Source of the DNA: Desulfobacula sp. | Lineage (GTDB): Bacteria; Desulfobacterota; Desulfobacteria; Desulfobacterales; Desulfobacteraceae | Length of the DNA stretch: 64,000 bases | Direction: 5' to 3' | Assembly (NCBI RefSeq): GCF_030145145.1 | Contig: NZ_JAQYWD010000025.1 | Coordinates: 1 to 64,000, forward strand | Shown here: positions 1 through 10,500 of the stretch, one piece after another | Numbering within the stretch: the stretch's first letter is position 1 | Layout: each line of letters begins with the position of its first letter | Notes under the pieces: model-generated | The model's database searches: none | The model's input: only the letters and a program-made list of their open reading frames with translations | What the model was told of the DNA's origin: nothing | Program-made: the position numbers and the translations under genes

Positions 1-70
1 CTTCGTATACGCCACGTGTTTTCTCAATGCTTTTTTCGTCTTGTTTTGCGATTTCCTGGGCCTTGTCCAT
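1..70 (-). CDS. Hsp20 family small heat-shock protein (5' end only)
   Basis: Only the first 23 codons are inside the window; the gene runs off the left edge. The start ATG (68-70) follows a good GGAGG ribosome site at about 76-80. The visible N-terminus (MDKAQEIAKQDEKSIEKTR) matches the N-terminus of the complete Hsp20 gene at 1500-1886 (MSDRKEIAKKEDKSIEKTR), so it is very probably its paralogue. Known role of the family: ATP-independent holdase that binds unfolding proteins. It lies 34 bp downstream of the Hsp20 gene at 105-545, in the same order as the 1926-2372/1500-1886 pair. Confidence 0.75.
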   Translation of the reverse strand, partial: MDKAQEIAKQDEKSIEKTRGVYE

Positions 71-104
71 GGTAAACCTCCTTTTTCTGACTTTATCTTG
101 AAGT

Positions 105-545
105 TTAACTGATGCTGATTTTCTTGGGTTTTGCCGCCTCATGCTTGGGAAGAATGAGATAAAGCACACCGTCTTTCAATGTGGCCTCAACTTTTGTGGA
201 GTCCACATCTGCAGGCAGGGTAAAGCTTCGAGAAAAAGATCCAATCCCTCGTTCTGTCTTGTGGGTCTTATAGCCTTCGGGGGCATCCGATTCTCTGGTG
301 CCGCTGATTTCAAGATAGTTCCCTTGAATCTTAACATTAAGATCATTCTTTTCAAGCCGGGGCACTTCAGCCCTGATTTCAAAACTATCGCCGTTTTCAT
401 AGAAATTCGTCCGGGGAAAGGTTTGTTCTAATTCCCACCTGTAACCGGATGATCTTCCATAATCACTGTAGAGATTGTCCAGTTTCTTTTGGAGAAAATT
501 CATGGTCCCGAACAATCTGTCTATGTCACTGATTCTTGTAAACAT
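105..545 (-). CDS. Hsp20 family small heat-shock protein
   Basis: A 146-residue alpha-crystallin-domain protein. The start at 545 (MFTRISDIDRLF) is chosen over an upstream in-frame ATG because AGGAGGA lies just before it and because the paralogue at 1926-2372 begins the same way (MFTGISEIDRMF). The alpha-crystallin core spans about residues 45-140 (PRTNFYENGDSFEIRAEVP, then GVLYLILPK near the end, the site of the family's IXI-type C-terminal motif). The usual PG after AEVP is RL here. Role from the family: chaperone holdase in the cytoplasm. Its own sigma70-like promoter is likely at 692-719. Confidence 0.9.
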   Translation of the reverse strand: MFTRISDIDRLFGTMNFLQKKLDNLYSDYGRSSGYRWELEQTFPRTNFYENGDSFEIRAEVPRLEKNDLNVKIQGNYLEISGTRESDAPEGYKTHKTERGIGSFSRSFTLPADVDSTKVEATLKDGVLYLILPKHEAAKPKKISIS

Positions 546-691
546 AAGTCTTCCTCCTGTGATAGGGTGTTTTAAATTGTTGCGGGAACCTTTTAAGGAA
601 AGTAGAGTCAACGTTTTCATGAAAGAGTTAAGGTGCCGTCTATTCTACCTGTAAAGCCGATACTCCCACAAAACCATCTGTATTTGAGCCT

Positions 692-719
692 AAATTAATT
701 CCGCTTTTTTTCATGTCAA
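692..719 (-). promoter_or_regulatory. Probable sigma70-type promoter for the hsp20 gene at 105-545
   Basis: On the minus strand TTGACA (719-714) is followed after 16 bp by TAATTT (697-692). It sits in an AT-rich 283-bp gap and would leave a leader of about 140 nt. No sigma32-type box (CTTGAA...CCCCAT with proper spacing) was recognised. Downstream of the preceding gene, CCCC-N7-GGGG (about 813-827) is a weak hairpin. Confidence 0.45.
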
Positions 720-828
720 TACAGTTTTATTATTTTTTTAAAAAATTTTTCTTCAGTAATGAATAATAGCCTGCTTTTCACTTTGATATTCCTGACTTCA
801 GCATGAAATTACACCCCATATCAAGGGG

Positions 829-1395
829 TTAGGCATATTTAATTTCAATCTGCTTGGCCCGGCTTCCGGGAAGTTCCATTCTAGGGATAATAATATTTAA
901 TACACCGTTTTTAAAATCCGCCTTAACATCGTCTCTATTGGCATCTTCCGGCAATGACAAGGTGCGTTGGAAAGAGCCATAGGATCTTTCCAGCCTGTAA
1001 AAATTCTTATTTTTTTCTTCATTTTCCTGTTTTTTCTCTCCACGGATGATCAGAGTGTCATGAACAAGTTCAAGACTCACATCCTTTTCACTGACGCCGG
1101 GGATCTCCACAGAAACCGTATATTCTTTTTCTGTCGCACCCAGATCAAGCCTTGGTTTTAATACACTGCCTGTAATTCCCTCAAGCATGCGTGAACGGTC
1201 TCTGAGGGGGGACCATCCAAAACCGTTGAGAAAATCATCAAACATTCGGTCTACTTCATCGCGGGATCCGCTCAATAATCGGGGTGAGTGGCCTTTGTTT
1301 GATTTATTCCTGTTGTACGCTACAGGAATAGCGTGGCCATTGTCGTCGTTTTCCCGTTTAAACCAATTCCATGGTGCAAATTTTTTAATATCCAT
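829..1395 (-). CDS. Hsp20 family small heat-shock protein, longer divergent type
   Basis: A 188-residue alpha-crystallin-domain protein with a long, basic N-terminal arm (MDIKKFAPWNWFKREND) that the neighbouring Hsp20 proteins lack. The core lies at about residues 75-185, with VEIPGVSEKDVSLEL and GVLNIIIPR motifs. A strong site (GGAGGTG) precedes the ATG at 1395. It resembles the class of Hsp20 with the DEVDRMFDDF segment and is the odd one out between two similar gene pairs. Function from the family: holdase chaperone; clients cannot be inferred. Confidence 0.9.
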   Translation of the reverse strand: MDIKKFAPWNWFKRENDDNGHAIPVAYNRNKSNKGHSPRLLSGSRDEVDRMFDDFLNGFGWSPLRDRSRMLEGITGSVLKPRLDLGATEKEYTVSVEIPGVSEKDVSLELVHDTLIIRGEKKQENEEKNKNFYRLERSYGSFQRTLSLPEDANRDDVKADFKNGVLNIIIPRMELPGSRAKQIEIKYA

Positions 1396-1499
1396 TTGTC
1401 ACCTCCTTTTTTGTTTTTGCTTAAGGTGGCTGCGATGAGACGTATTAGATTATCCCCGCAGCCACCTTGCAATTAGAGATGGTGTCCTGACCGTAAATC

Positions 1500-1886
1500 C
1501 TATACAGTTTTTATCTCGATCATCTTGGGTTTGGCCACTTCAGATTTGGGAAGGTGCAGTTTGAGCACACCGTCTTTAAGTTCAGCTTCCACCTGTTCGA
1601 CATCAATGCTCTGGGGAACAGAAAAGCTTCTGACATATTCAACATCCGAAAACTCCTCCCATTTGGAAACCCCTTTATTGTCAAACCGCCGAACACCGGA
1701 AAGGGAAAGCGTTCCATTGTCGATATTCACAGAGATATCCTCTTTTTTAACACCTGGCATGTCTGCATGCAGCAGGATTTCATCATCATTTTCGTAGATA
1801 TCAACAGTGGGTATTGCTGATCTCAACGCTCTGGTTTTCTCGATAGATTTGTCTTCTTTTTTGGCAATTTCTTTTCTGTCGCTCAT
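1500..1886 (-). CDS. Hsp20 family small heat-shock protein, short type
   Basis: A 128-residue protein. After a charged N-terminus (MSDRKEIAKKEDKSIEKT) the alpha-crystallin domain covers about residues 25-120 (IPTVDIYENDDEILLHADMPG through GVLKLHLPK). The start ATG at 1886 has a GGAGG-type site (AGGAGGTTATC). It is 39 bp downstream of the 1926-2372 gene and probably co-transcribed with it. The N-terminus is nearly the same as that of the cut gene at 1-70. Function from the family: holdase chaperone. Confidence 0.9.
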   Translation of the reverse strand: MSDRKEIAKKEDKSIEKTRALRSAIPTVDIYENDDEILLHADMPGVKKEDISVNIDNGTLSLSGVRRFDNKGVSKWEEFSDVEYVRSFSVPQSIDVEQVEAELKDGVLKLHLPKSEVAKPKMIEIKTV

Positions 1887-1925
1887 GATAACCTCCTAAT
1901 CAATTTTATACTATTCCTTCATCGA

Positions 1926-2372
1926 TTAATTGATAGTGATCTGTTTGGGCTTGGCAGTTTCTGATTTCGGCAGTTTAAGATACAGGATGCCGTCTTTCAT
2001 CATTGCTTCAACTTTTTCCGCATCTACGTCAGCGGGCAGAGTGAAACTGCGTGAAAATGTACTGCCGCCGGTTTCATTCCTATGGATGTTGTAACCATCA
2101 GGGGTATCCACGATTCGTTTGCCGCTGATTTCCAGGTAGTTGCCCTGGATTTTGATATTCAGGTCCTGTTTTGAGATTCCTGGAACTTCCGCCTGTACTT
2201 CAAAGTTGTCACCATTTTCCAGAAGGTTGGTTCTGGGTGAATTAGACGTCAGCCTGAAAGCAGGATCATAGAGATAGGACCCGTCAAAATCATTGAAGAG
2301 TCTGTCCATTCTGTTCCGGAACAGATTCATGGCCCCGAACATTCTGTCGATTTCACTGATTCCTGTAAACAT
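1926..2372 (-). CDS. Hsp20 family small heat-shock protein, first gene of the cluster
   Basis: A 148-residue alpha-crystallin-domain protein with MFTGISEIDRMFGAMN at the start, AEVPGISKQDLNIKIQG in the core and GILYLKLPK near the end. Close paralogue of the gene at 105-545 (same start motif, ENGD-FE, IQGNYLEISG, FSRSFTLPADVD). It is the promoter-proximal gene of a minus-strand hsp20 series and is divergent from the 2558-3139 gene. A GGAGA site precedes the ATG. Family function: holdase chaperone. Confidence 0.92.
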   Translation of the reverse strand: MFTGISEIDRMFGAMNLFRNRMDRLFNDFDGSYLYDPAFRLTSNSPRTNLLENGDNFEVQAEVPGISKQDLNIKIQGNYLEISGKRIVDTPDGYNIHRNETGGSTFSRSFTLPADVDAEKVEAMMKDGILYLKLPKSETAKPKQITIN

Positions 2373-2448
2373 AGTTCCGTCTCCTTTTCTGTTATTGTTT
2401 TGGTTTGTGAGGCTTAGGTTTAATTCGACCTCACTTTGAATTTGACGC

Positions 2449-2535
2449 TAAAATAAACATAAAAAATTGTATGTCAATAAAATTTTCATTATGAATTACA
2501 TTTTTATTGACAAAGTAATGCGTATAGATTATTTT
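2449..2535. promoter_or_regulatory. Divergent promoter pair with an 11-bp inverted repeat holding both -35 boxes
   Basis: Plus strand: TTGACA at 2507-2512, 17-bp spacer, TATTTT at 2530-2535, leading to the gene at 2558. Minus strand: TTGACA at 2477-2472 and TATTTT at 2455-2450 (16-bp spacer), leading to hsp20 at 2372. The arms TGTCAATAAAA (2472-2482) and TTTTATTGACA (2502-2512) are perfect inverted repeats, so one dimeric regulator could cover both -35 boxes. A further GTGAGG/CCTCAC repeat (2407-2412/2429-2434) lies in the hsp20 leader and could fold as a hairpin. Confidence 0.55.
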
Positions 2536-2557
2536 TCCTTTTAAAAGGAGGCCCGAA

Positions 2558-3139
2558 ATGATGAATGAATCGAAATTAAAAAAAACAACTCTTTCTTTCG
2601 ATGCACTAAAAGGGATGCAATCGGTTCGGGCAACGTTTACACTTCCCAAACATACCATCAACTTGCTTAGCGCCGTTGCAAACCAACTTGGTGTAAAACA
2701 AAAATCAATCTTTGATAGTCTGGTTGAAGACAAGAACTTTTTGGTTAAAATAGCTGACGAGGCCAAGAATTATCAACCCAAGCGGAGTCAGCGGAGGCAA
2801 AAAACATTTGTTTTAAGCAGAAATTGTTTAAGTGCACTGGATACCTTTGCCAGGGAATACGAGCTGCCAAGGGATGTCCTTGTAGAGTTTTCCATAAACC
2901 AATTACATCCGGTAATTGCCCAGGAAAAGGAAAGGCATGAAAACCGCAAAACACTGTTAAAGGAAATGGAAGATTTCCAGGAATTGGGCTGTCGATTAAT
3001 GGAAAAAACCAGACGTCTTGTTGGTGAAGATGACAATATTTTCCAAAAGCTTGAATATGTTTTCAACCTGTACGATAAAAACATAACCGACCTTAAAACC
3101 ACTATTGAAAAAGGGAAATGTATGGAGGCATTTCAATAA
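2558..3139 (+). CDS. Unknown protein with two ribbon-helix-helix-like segments
   Basis: A 193-residue protein without a recognised name. Two segments resemble each other and the ribbon-helix-helix DNA-binding fold (short beta strand, two helices): residues about 25-55 (RATFTLPKHTINLLSAVAN, then LGVKQKSIFDSLVED) and about 82-115 (KTFVLSRNCLSALDTFAREY, then ELPRDVLVEFSINQL). The C-terminal third is helical and charged, likely coiled coil. A GGAGG site precedes the start. It is divergent from the hsp20 cluster across a promoter with an inverted repeat, so I infer it could be a repressor of that locus. Alternative: a coiled-coil stress protein without DNA binding. Confidence 0.7.
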   Translation: MMNESKLKKTTLSFDALKGMQSVRATFTLPKHTINLLSAVANQLGVKQKSIFDSLVEDKNFLVKIADEAKNYQPKRSQRRQKTFVLSRNCLSALDTFAREYELPRDVLVEFSINQLHPVIAQEKERHENRKTLLKEMEDFQELGCRLMEKTRRLVGEDDNIFQKLEYVFNLYDKNITDLKTTIEKGKCMEAFQ

Positions 3140-3245
3140 CAGCAGTTTTCTATAAAAGGCAGTTAGTTAACTTTTCAAGATATTCATCATACAATATGAA
3201 TCTTGATATTGTTCAATTGAAGAATTTTTATCAAGGGGTGATATT

Positions 3246-3959
3246 ATGCCCAAGGATTATTATCTTGTTTTAGGAATTACTTCAGAGGCGACACTGGATG
3301 ATATCAAAGACGCATACCGAAGACTTGCCAAAGAGTATCATCCAGATCATTACGGGAAAAACCATTCTCCGTTTCTTGCGATTCAGGAGGCATATTCTGT
3401 ACTCTCAGATCCGATTAAACGGCAGACCCATGACCTTGAGGTTTTGAATCAAAAAAAAAAGTTGAAACCCCGGTATGGGGAAAGCATACGTTTTGGCCGT
3501 AAGGGACATGTCGAGCCGATGATACCTAACCAGGAAGCACCTATGGATCTGGGAACTGCAAGTCTTGCACGATCTTTTCATTCTTGTCGGCCGTCATTTG
3601 ATGAATTGTTTGACAGAATATTCAGTAATTTCAGGCAGACATCCCGACCTGGGAGTGAACAGAAAGAAAATTTCAATGTTGTCATAACATTAACACCGGA
3701 GCAGGCGTTTTGGGGTGGACAAATTAAAGTTGCACTGCCTGCGCAACTGACTTGCCCTTCCTGTTTTGGGCAAGGGCGGGTCGGTGTTTACGAATGCCGG
3801 CGTTGCAATGGTGACGGTATTTTGTCAGGAGAGTATCCGGTCATGATAAGTTATCCCGCTGGCATATCGGATAATCATGTTGTTCGAATGCAGCTGGACA
3901 CCTATGGGATTAAAAACCTTTATCTTACAGTACATTTTCGTGTCAGTAAATTATTTTAG
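3246..3959 (+). CDS. Short DnaJ-like co-chaperone
   Basis: A 237-residue protein. The J domain is at residues 4-65 with the HPD triad at H32-P33-D34, which stimulates DnaK ATPase. A linker follows, then a reduced zinc finger with only two Cys motifs (CPSCFGQG and CRRCNGDG, about residues 173-195) where full DnaJ has four, then a short C-terminal substrate domain. Full DnaJ has about 370 residues, so this is a specialised or shortened form rather than the housekeeping DnaJ. The start follows AAGGGGTG. The neighbouring hsp20 genes support a role in protein quality control. Confidence 0.85.
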   Translation: MPKDYYLVLGITSEATLDDIKDAYRRLAKEYHPDHYGKNHSPFLAIQEAYSVLSDPIKRQTHDLEVLNQKKKLKPRYGESIRFGRKGHVEPMIPNQEAPMDLGTASLARSFHSCRPSFDELFDRIFSNFRQTSRPGSEQKENFNVVITLTPEQAFWGGQIKVALPAQLTCPSCFGQGRVGVYECRRCNGDGILSGEYPVMISYPAGISDNHVVRMQLDTYGIKNLYLTVHFRVSKLF

Positions 3960-4099
3960 GATTAGGCTTCAGATTTAGGGCGTTTTCACTCTTGACACAA
4001 TAAAATGTGAATTTATATTTTTTTTAAATTCTTAAGGATTTGACATTTTTAATTGTGCAAATCCGATTCAAATATAAATTTCTTGTTAAGGAGGAAACA

Positions 4100-4273
4100 A
4101 TGTCCAAAGACTTTTGTATGGATTGCGGAATGTTGTTATCTCCCCACACAAGCGTCTGTTCTGTTTGTGGGTATGATAACAATTATGATGACTTTTCTGA
4201 TATCACACTGGATATAGATCAACTGCTATATTCAAATGATGAATTTGTCCCTGACCATTACCCGGGATTTTAG
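4100..4273 (+). CDS. Small zinc-ribbon protein
   Basis: A 57-residue acidic protein. Two CxxC pairs (CMDCG at about 6-10 and CSVCG at about 19-23) form a probable zinc ribbon; the rest is Asp-rich and may be disordered. The ATG at 4100 is chosen over an upstream in-frame ATG because AAGGAGG lies directly before it. Function unknown. It is last in the plus-strand series after the DnaJ-like gene. The 228-bp gap to the convergent giant gene shows nothing recognisable. Confidence 0.7.
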   Translation: MSKDFCMDCGMLLSPHTSVCSVCGYDNNYDDFSDITLDIDQLLYSNDEFVPDHYPGF

Positions 4274-4501
4274 CATATTGAACACTATAGTTCCAATGGA
4301 CATGCAAAATTTTACCGCAGGGAATAGATCCTTTTGCTTAAAAGCGGTATCTGCCCTGCAGGACAGCAACGCCAGCTCCATGCCGGGCTCCAACAGGCAG
4401 ATCCCGTCCGAAGGGCATCTTTACCAGGTCCATAGCCTCGGCTCCGATAAAGGATTTTAAAAGGTTGGGTGTGATCTTCCCTATTCAAGATTCGATCTGC
4501 A

Positions 4502-7500
4502 TCAGCGAATGGCCTTGAGAATATACAGGACATCCATCATCTCCGCCTGGCCGTTGTTGTTGGTATCGCCGTCCATATTGACGGTTGAAGACGGTTGACC
4601 ATGAGTCATAACGCGGTTGCAAAGGATCGCATCGTCCAGCATCACCCGTGAGTCTCCGTTTAGATCCCCGGGAATGGACGCAACAATTATGGTCACGGTT
4701 AGCGTTTCACGTTCCGGTACCAGTTCATCAGAGATACGAATGGTAACCGTTCCCTCGGTTCCTGTGGAGGCCAACCGGCAGCCGGCTCCGGACTGAGTTA
4801 GCGTGGCTGCATCTGTTTTCAAAAGGGTCCAGGTGTAGAACCCGCTTCCCCCCGCAACCGTTAGATCCAGATATCCGTTTTTCTGGAGCGTATACGGCCC
4901 GGACGGACGGATATCAAAACTCTCGGATACCACATTGATGTTAACGTCATTAGACACCAGGGTGGGGAACAGGGTGTCCTGTGCCGTAAGGGTTACCGTT
5001 CCCTTAGATACCCCGGTCACCTGCCCTTGCGAACCAACTGTGGCGACCCGTGTGTCATTCACCGTGTAGCTGTATGATCCAGACCCGCCGCTGGTGCTCA
5101 GGGTCATGATTTGATCCACGGCCACATCCGCACCCGGAGCCGTCAAAACAATGGGCATTACATCTTTGACGTTTGGATCCATGCCAAGATCGACTTCCAC
5201 ACCATCCGGGGCCAAATCGCCATCTGTATCAGCCATAGTGGGATTGGTTCCCTTGACAGCCTCCTGGGCATTGGTGAGGGTATCGTTATCCGGGTCATCA
5301 TCTGCGGTCTGGTCAAGAGAGGAAAAATACAAATATTCCCATGCGTCGTTCAAACCATCCTGGTCATCCACGCTCACCGGGCCAAAAGGTTCAACAAGAA
5401 TGCTTTCAGTACCGCCCGCCAATACGGGGGTAACCGCATAATAAGCGGCAACACCAAAATTCAGGGAGGTATCTGCATAGGTCTTGCCGGTAAGCGTTGC
5501 GATGGGTGTCATCCCGTTGACCGTAAAAAACGGATGGTCAGACGTATATACCCGGAAGCTGGCAGCAGCAGTGTCCGCATAGGAAGACCAGTCCAGGGTG
5601 ACAGATGCTGCATTGCCCGAGGAGATGTTGGTCACCTGAATCGCTACCGGATCGGGCGATGCTGAACCCGGATTTTCCAGAAAATCCATGGGCATGGCCG
5701 GCATGCCGCCATCAATGGACGTCATGGTAGAAACAGAACGATTGGCAATGTTCACTGCATAGGCACCGATGGTGTTCTGGCTCTCAACGCCCATGGCAGG
5801 TATCAGAACGTGTGTTTCATCAGATGTCCAGAACAGACGTACTGTCCCCATATTCGCCGGGGTGCAGGCCAGAACATCTACCTGACTGCCCGAGGACAAG
5901 CTCACCACAGACAGGCCATTGTTTGAAAAATACGTCAGAAACCGTCCTGTGGGAGAGACTGCTGACGATGAAGCACCATCCACCCTGGCAATAAAGGTGG
6001 CAGAAGACAGATCCGGCAGCAGGCTGACAACAGCCCATTCAAATGCCGTATCCGCAGAATTGGCAAAGGCATAAATTTTATCGCCGCTGGGTGACCAATG
6101 GGGGATGTCACCGCCGATATAGACTGCCATCTGCTGGGTCGCCAGGGTAAACACCCGGACTTCCGGGGGCTTGGAAAACCCCATGTTGACGGCAAAGGCA
6201 ATTTGAGTCCCGCTGGGCGACACCGCAACAGAGGTCACGGTTCCATCCGGAACGGCAACGATCACCTGGGGATTATCCCCGGCCAGGGAGTTGCTGATTA
6301 TTTCCGTGCCGGCTAAACCGCTGCGGTTTCTCGCATAAATGATCCGGCTTCCGTCAGGAAGAAAATCCGGCGTAAAACGATAGAGAAAATCATTTTCCGA
6401 CGCAGAGATGACCTGGGTCTGACGGTTCCAGACCTGCAGGTTTCCGGACATAAAATACAGGTACGCGCCGTCCGGACTGGCAACCACATCCTGGACATAG
6501 CTGCCATCAAGTTGCTCGCTGCTCCCTCCGGGCAATGCGGTTTCGTAAATCCCGCCCATCATCTGGTCAGCCGTTATTAATTTTCCGTTCACAGACAGCG
6601 GTGCATGGCTCACCGTGGTAAAGGAGAGGGTAACAGGGTGGGTCAGGGTGTTACCTGCCATATCAGTGATACCGGTGTTGATCGCAATGGTATAGGTTGT
6701 GCCGGGATCCAACGGACTTACTGGCATGAGCGAAACAGTATGACTCCCCCCACCGGAAAATGTAAAGTCGATGGGCGATGAACCCTTATTAAGAAGCACG
6801 TTGCCGACAATGGAATCGCTGTCAATGAGATCATCAAAAATCAACTGAATACGTCCCCCTTGCGGCAGGACCGTTGTGTTGGACGCCGGCACGGAATTCA
6901 CCAGGGTCGGACCGTCCACGTCCTGGGTTGTAAATCCCCAGTAGTAGGAAGCACCAAGCACAGCACCGCCGGCATCCTGCACATTGCCGGAAATCGTAAC
7001 CCGGTAGTCAGCTCCCGAAGCCAGGATTCCCGGATCAAGGCTCAGCGTCCGGGTGGCAGCATCATACGACATAACCACCGGATCCCGGGCGATAAAATTC
7101 TTGTCTTTGTCAAGACGTGTCAGGGCAATCCACTCGCTGGTCAGGGTATCTGGATTCATGTCATCAGAGAAAACAGCCGTGATACGGGTGGATACCGGAA
7201 CATCCAGGGTCCCGTCTGCAGGCTGGGTGTTGGATATGGAGACACTGCTGGTTGACGGCCCCAGAGCCACCACCCGGGGGGTATCATCATCACTGATCAG
7301 AGAATCGCCGAACAGAGCGAAATGCCCGGACGCCGCCCCTAAATCCACTGGATAGGTCCGATGGGTAAACAAATCATAGGCTGTGGGGGTCATGTCGCTT
7401 GTCAGCTGAATACCGGACAGGGAATATGGCGGTGCGTTGTTCCGTTCCATATAGTACACCAGACTTTCAGAAATTTGGAAGTGCCAGACCTGGGGTTTGG

Positions 7501-10500
7501 TACTCACTGTGAAAACCGCCTGGGAATCCAGATGAAACACCCTTAGTTTGCTATCATCACAGGTGTCGTTCCAGAAATTGCCAACGACATTACCGTGCAT
7601 GGCATAGACCAGGGCCACCGCCCTCCCTTGAACCGTCGCGGCGTTATGGATGCGAACCGGCGCCTGGGGATCATGGCTCACCAGATCGGACACGTTTCCG
7701 GTCCGGGTATCCAGAACATGAAGACTTTCCCCCTTAGGCTCCCGGTAATCCACACCATTAACCCCATCGGTATCAATGGCCGTATAGTTCTCGCCGTCAC
7801 TGATTTCAAAAACAAGGTGGTCACCGGTAAAACCCTGTATCAATGGCTTCTGCCAATATTCAAGGCCGGTAATTGTGTGAAGCACCAGGGGCTGGGATGC
7901 CCCGATTTTCCAGGATCGAATAACCGGGGCTGCACCGGTTGAATCCAGCCACACAACGGTTTCACGGTGAATCAGGCCGGACGTAATGCTGGCGGAACCG
8001 GTTGGCACTGCTGTGCTGGCCTGTGTATCAGTGTTGTACAGAAACAGGGAAAATGTTTTGTCGGCCGGGTCCACTCCTGGGCCTTCGATTCCGGTATTTT
8101 TGACGTACAGTACCCAGGGTTCAGCCACGTCCAGAAAAGAGCACCGGGTGGAAGGCGCTCCGTTTATTCCGCCGATGGTGGTGTAATAATCGTCCGCATC
8201 AAACAGGTAGATGTCCTGGCCCGTGAGCATGTCAAAACGGTATACCTTGCCGCCCGAACTGTAGTAATAATGTGTCCCCTCAACCAGGTACCGGAGACCT
8301 ATCCCCAGGTATTCGTCGCTTACAACGCTCCTTGGTCTTGTGGGTGCTGCGTATTCATTGGCCACGTCCATGGCGGCGTCTTCCAAGGGGATGCCCATGA
8401 TAAACGAGAGCCTGCGATTCCCCTGGGGAGTTTCCACCTGCAGGTCATACCGGCCCCGTGCTGATACCACAGCGCCGTCGATGACTGGTTGAGGGCTCTG
8501 GCCATCACGCCATACCGTGGCCTGGTACCCGCCGCTCGAGACCTGTATCCCGATGGTAACCGGCTCAGCATAGGTTCCACCGTCTGCCACACCGGTGATG
8601 TCAATGACCACCGGTTGTGTGCCCAGGTCAAAAGATTCTGTGGTAAACGACCAGGATTCTTCAACCAGAGCATTGCCGGCAAGGTCTGTGCACCCCTCAT
8701 TCAGGGTGAGGGTGTACGTGGTGTCGGGCAGCAAGTGACCGGGCGTCACAAAAAGGGTACGAGAAGCTGTATCGTAACGATCCTGATACGACTTCTCAAC
8801 ACCGTTGGCCTTGAGAGTTACGAAGGGAGACACCAGGGTGGCTTCGTCCATGGGCTCATTGAATCCAACGCGGATGGTCTGGTACACTGACACATTCTCG
8901 CTGTTCATACCCGGGGTGTGGTGAATCACGTTGGGCCGGATATCGTCACCAGAGGTCACGGGCCAATACGTGTTTAATGTTTTCCGGGCCCCGGCTGCCC
9001 AACCGGGAAAGCCGTCCAGAGCATCTTGCACGTAAAGATCGCTATAGAGGCCAACCGCATCAATCAAGGCATTGAAAACATCTAAATTTTCAGGCATGAC
9101 GCAGTATGGATTATCCCGGTTTATCCAGCTATTGAGAGAAGATGCTTCGGCAAAAACCTGTTGGAAAAGTGCTTTGGCTTCGGCTCGCAGATCCATGACC
9201 CGTTCAAGGTCGCTCAGGTTATAAAAAGCGGCCAGGTATTCAAGTTGTTTTAAAAAATCAAGATACCCCTGCTCCGACGGCATAGCCGGCAAGACGGTAT
9301 AGTCTCCGATAATAAACTGGACCAGGGTCCGGAGTGTCTGATCATTTTGCAGGCGCTGCAGCAGCACCCCAGAGATCGCAAGATCCTGGTTAAAGGCCGC
9401 TTGCCCATCAATGTATTCCACTGCCGAATCAATCTTCCGCCGGGCCAGGGTGGCACTAAAATCGGAATCCGCATCTGCCAGGACCACATCCAGATGAATG
9501 GCATCCCAGAAAATTTCAGCATTCCCCCGTATGGTATCGCCCCTGGTACACAGAGAAATCCAATTGTCATCTGCGTGGCTGGCCAGTGCTTCCACAGCGA
9601 TTTCCCATGCAGTTCGTGTGTTTTCAATTTCCATCAGGATGTCGTGTTTACTGGCCATAAAGGTTTCGTAATGGTCTACCTGGGTTGCCAGGACGTCCAG
9701 GTTGGACCCGACAGCGTCCATGAGAGGTTGTGAAAGGGGACTTGCGGCAAACTGGGCAACGGGATTGCCCGATCCGGAATAGGTCCGGGTGGAATCTGTT
9801 GTCAGGCCGGCCTGACCCATGGTCAGGTAAGCACCAGCCAGCCGGTTCAGGGCATCTGGATATGTCCGGAATGAGTAGTCGTTGATATCCGGGGTCGTAT
9901 CCGGCATTTCAAAGGATGCTCTCAACTCGGACAGGGGAAACGTGGGGTCATATTCCCGCATCAGGTAATACGGGTTGTTTCCGGAAAAAGAAGGAAGATT
10001 GGTCTGAATGATCCCGTTGAACGCCTCGTCAAAGGTGTCCAGGCTTTCCCGGACAAAGCCCTGGGTGTCCCAATAAGAACTCTCCAGGGCCATAATCTGT
10101 GTTTCCAGACCATCAACTGCATCGGACAGGGTGTCATAGGTATTCCAGGCCACCAGCCGGGCTGTGTCAAACTCGTCCCACATGTTTTGGGCATGGTCTG
10201 ACAGCCACCCCCAGTTGGCCGTTACATCATTCAGATAACCTGTCTTGTTCTCCTGGGGCTCTGGTGAGGTATTGATATTTTCAACCACCTGATTTTTTTC
10301 TTCCAGGGCCTCGGCCATGATGCCGGAATAAATCTTGACGAACTGGCTCCAACAGAATTCTTCTGCCAAAAAGTTTGCAGACAGCCGGTCCAATGCTTCT
10401 TTATAGGGTTCTGGATTAAACGTATAGTCCTGGTTGTTGAAATCCAGCGGCCAGACCGGGTTTTTCACAGCACTGTCAGTATAGTGGGCAATATTGCGCA

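Noticed and set aside
5111-8890. Several plus-strand open frames of 115-184 codons
   Set aside because: All are antisense to the giant secreted protein, whose domains are continuous across the region.
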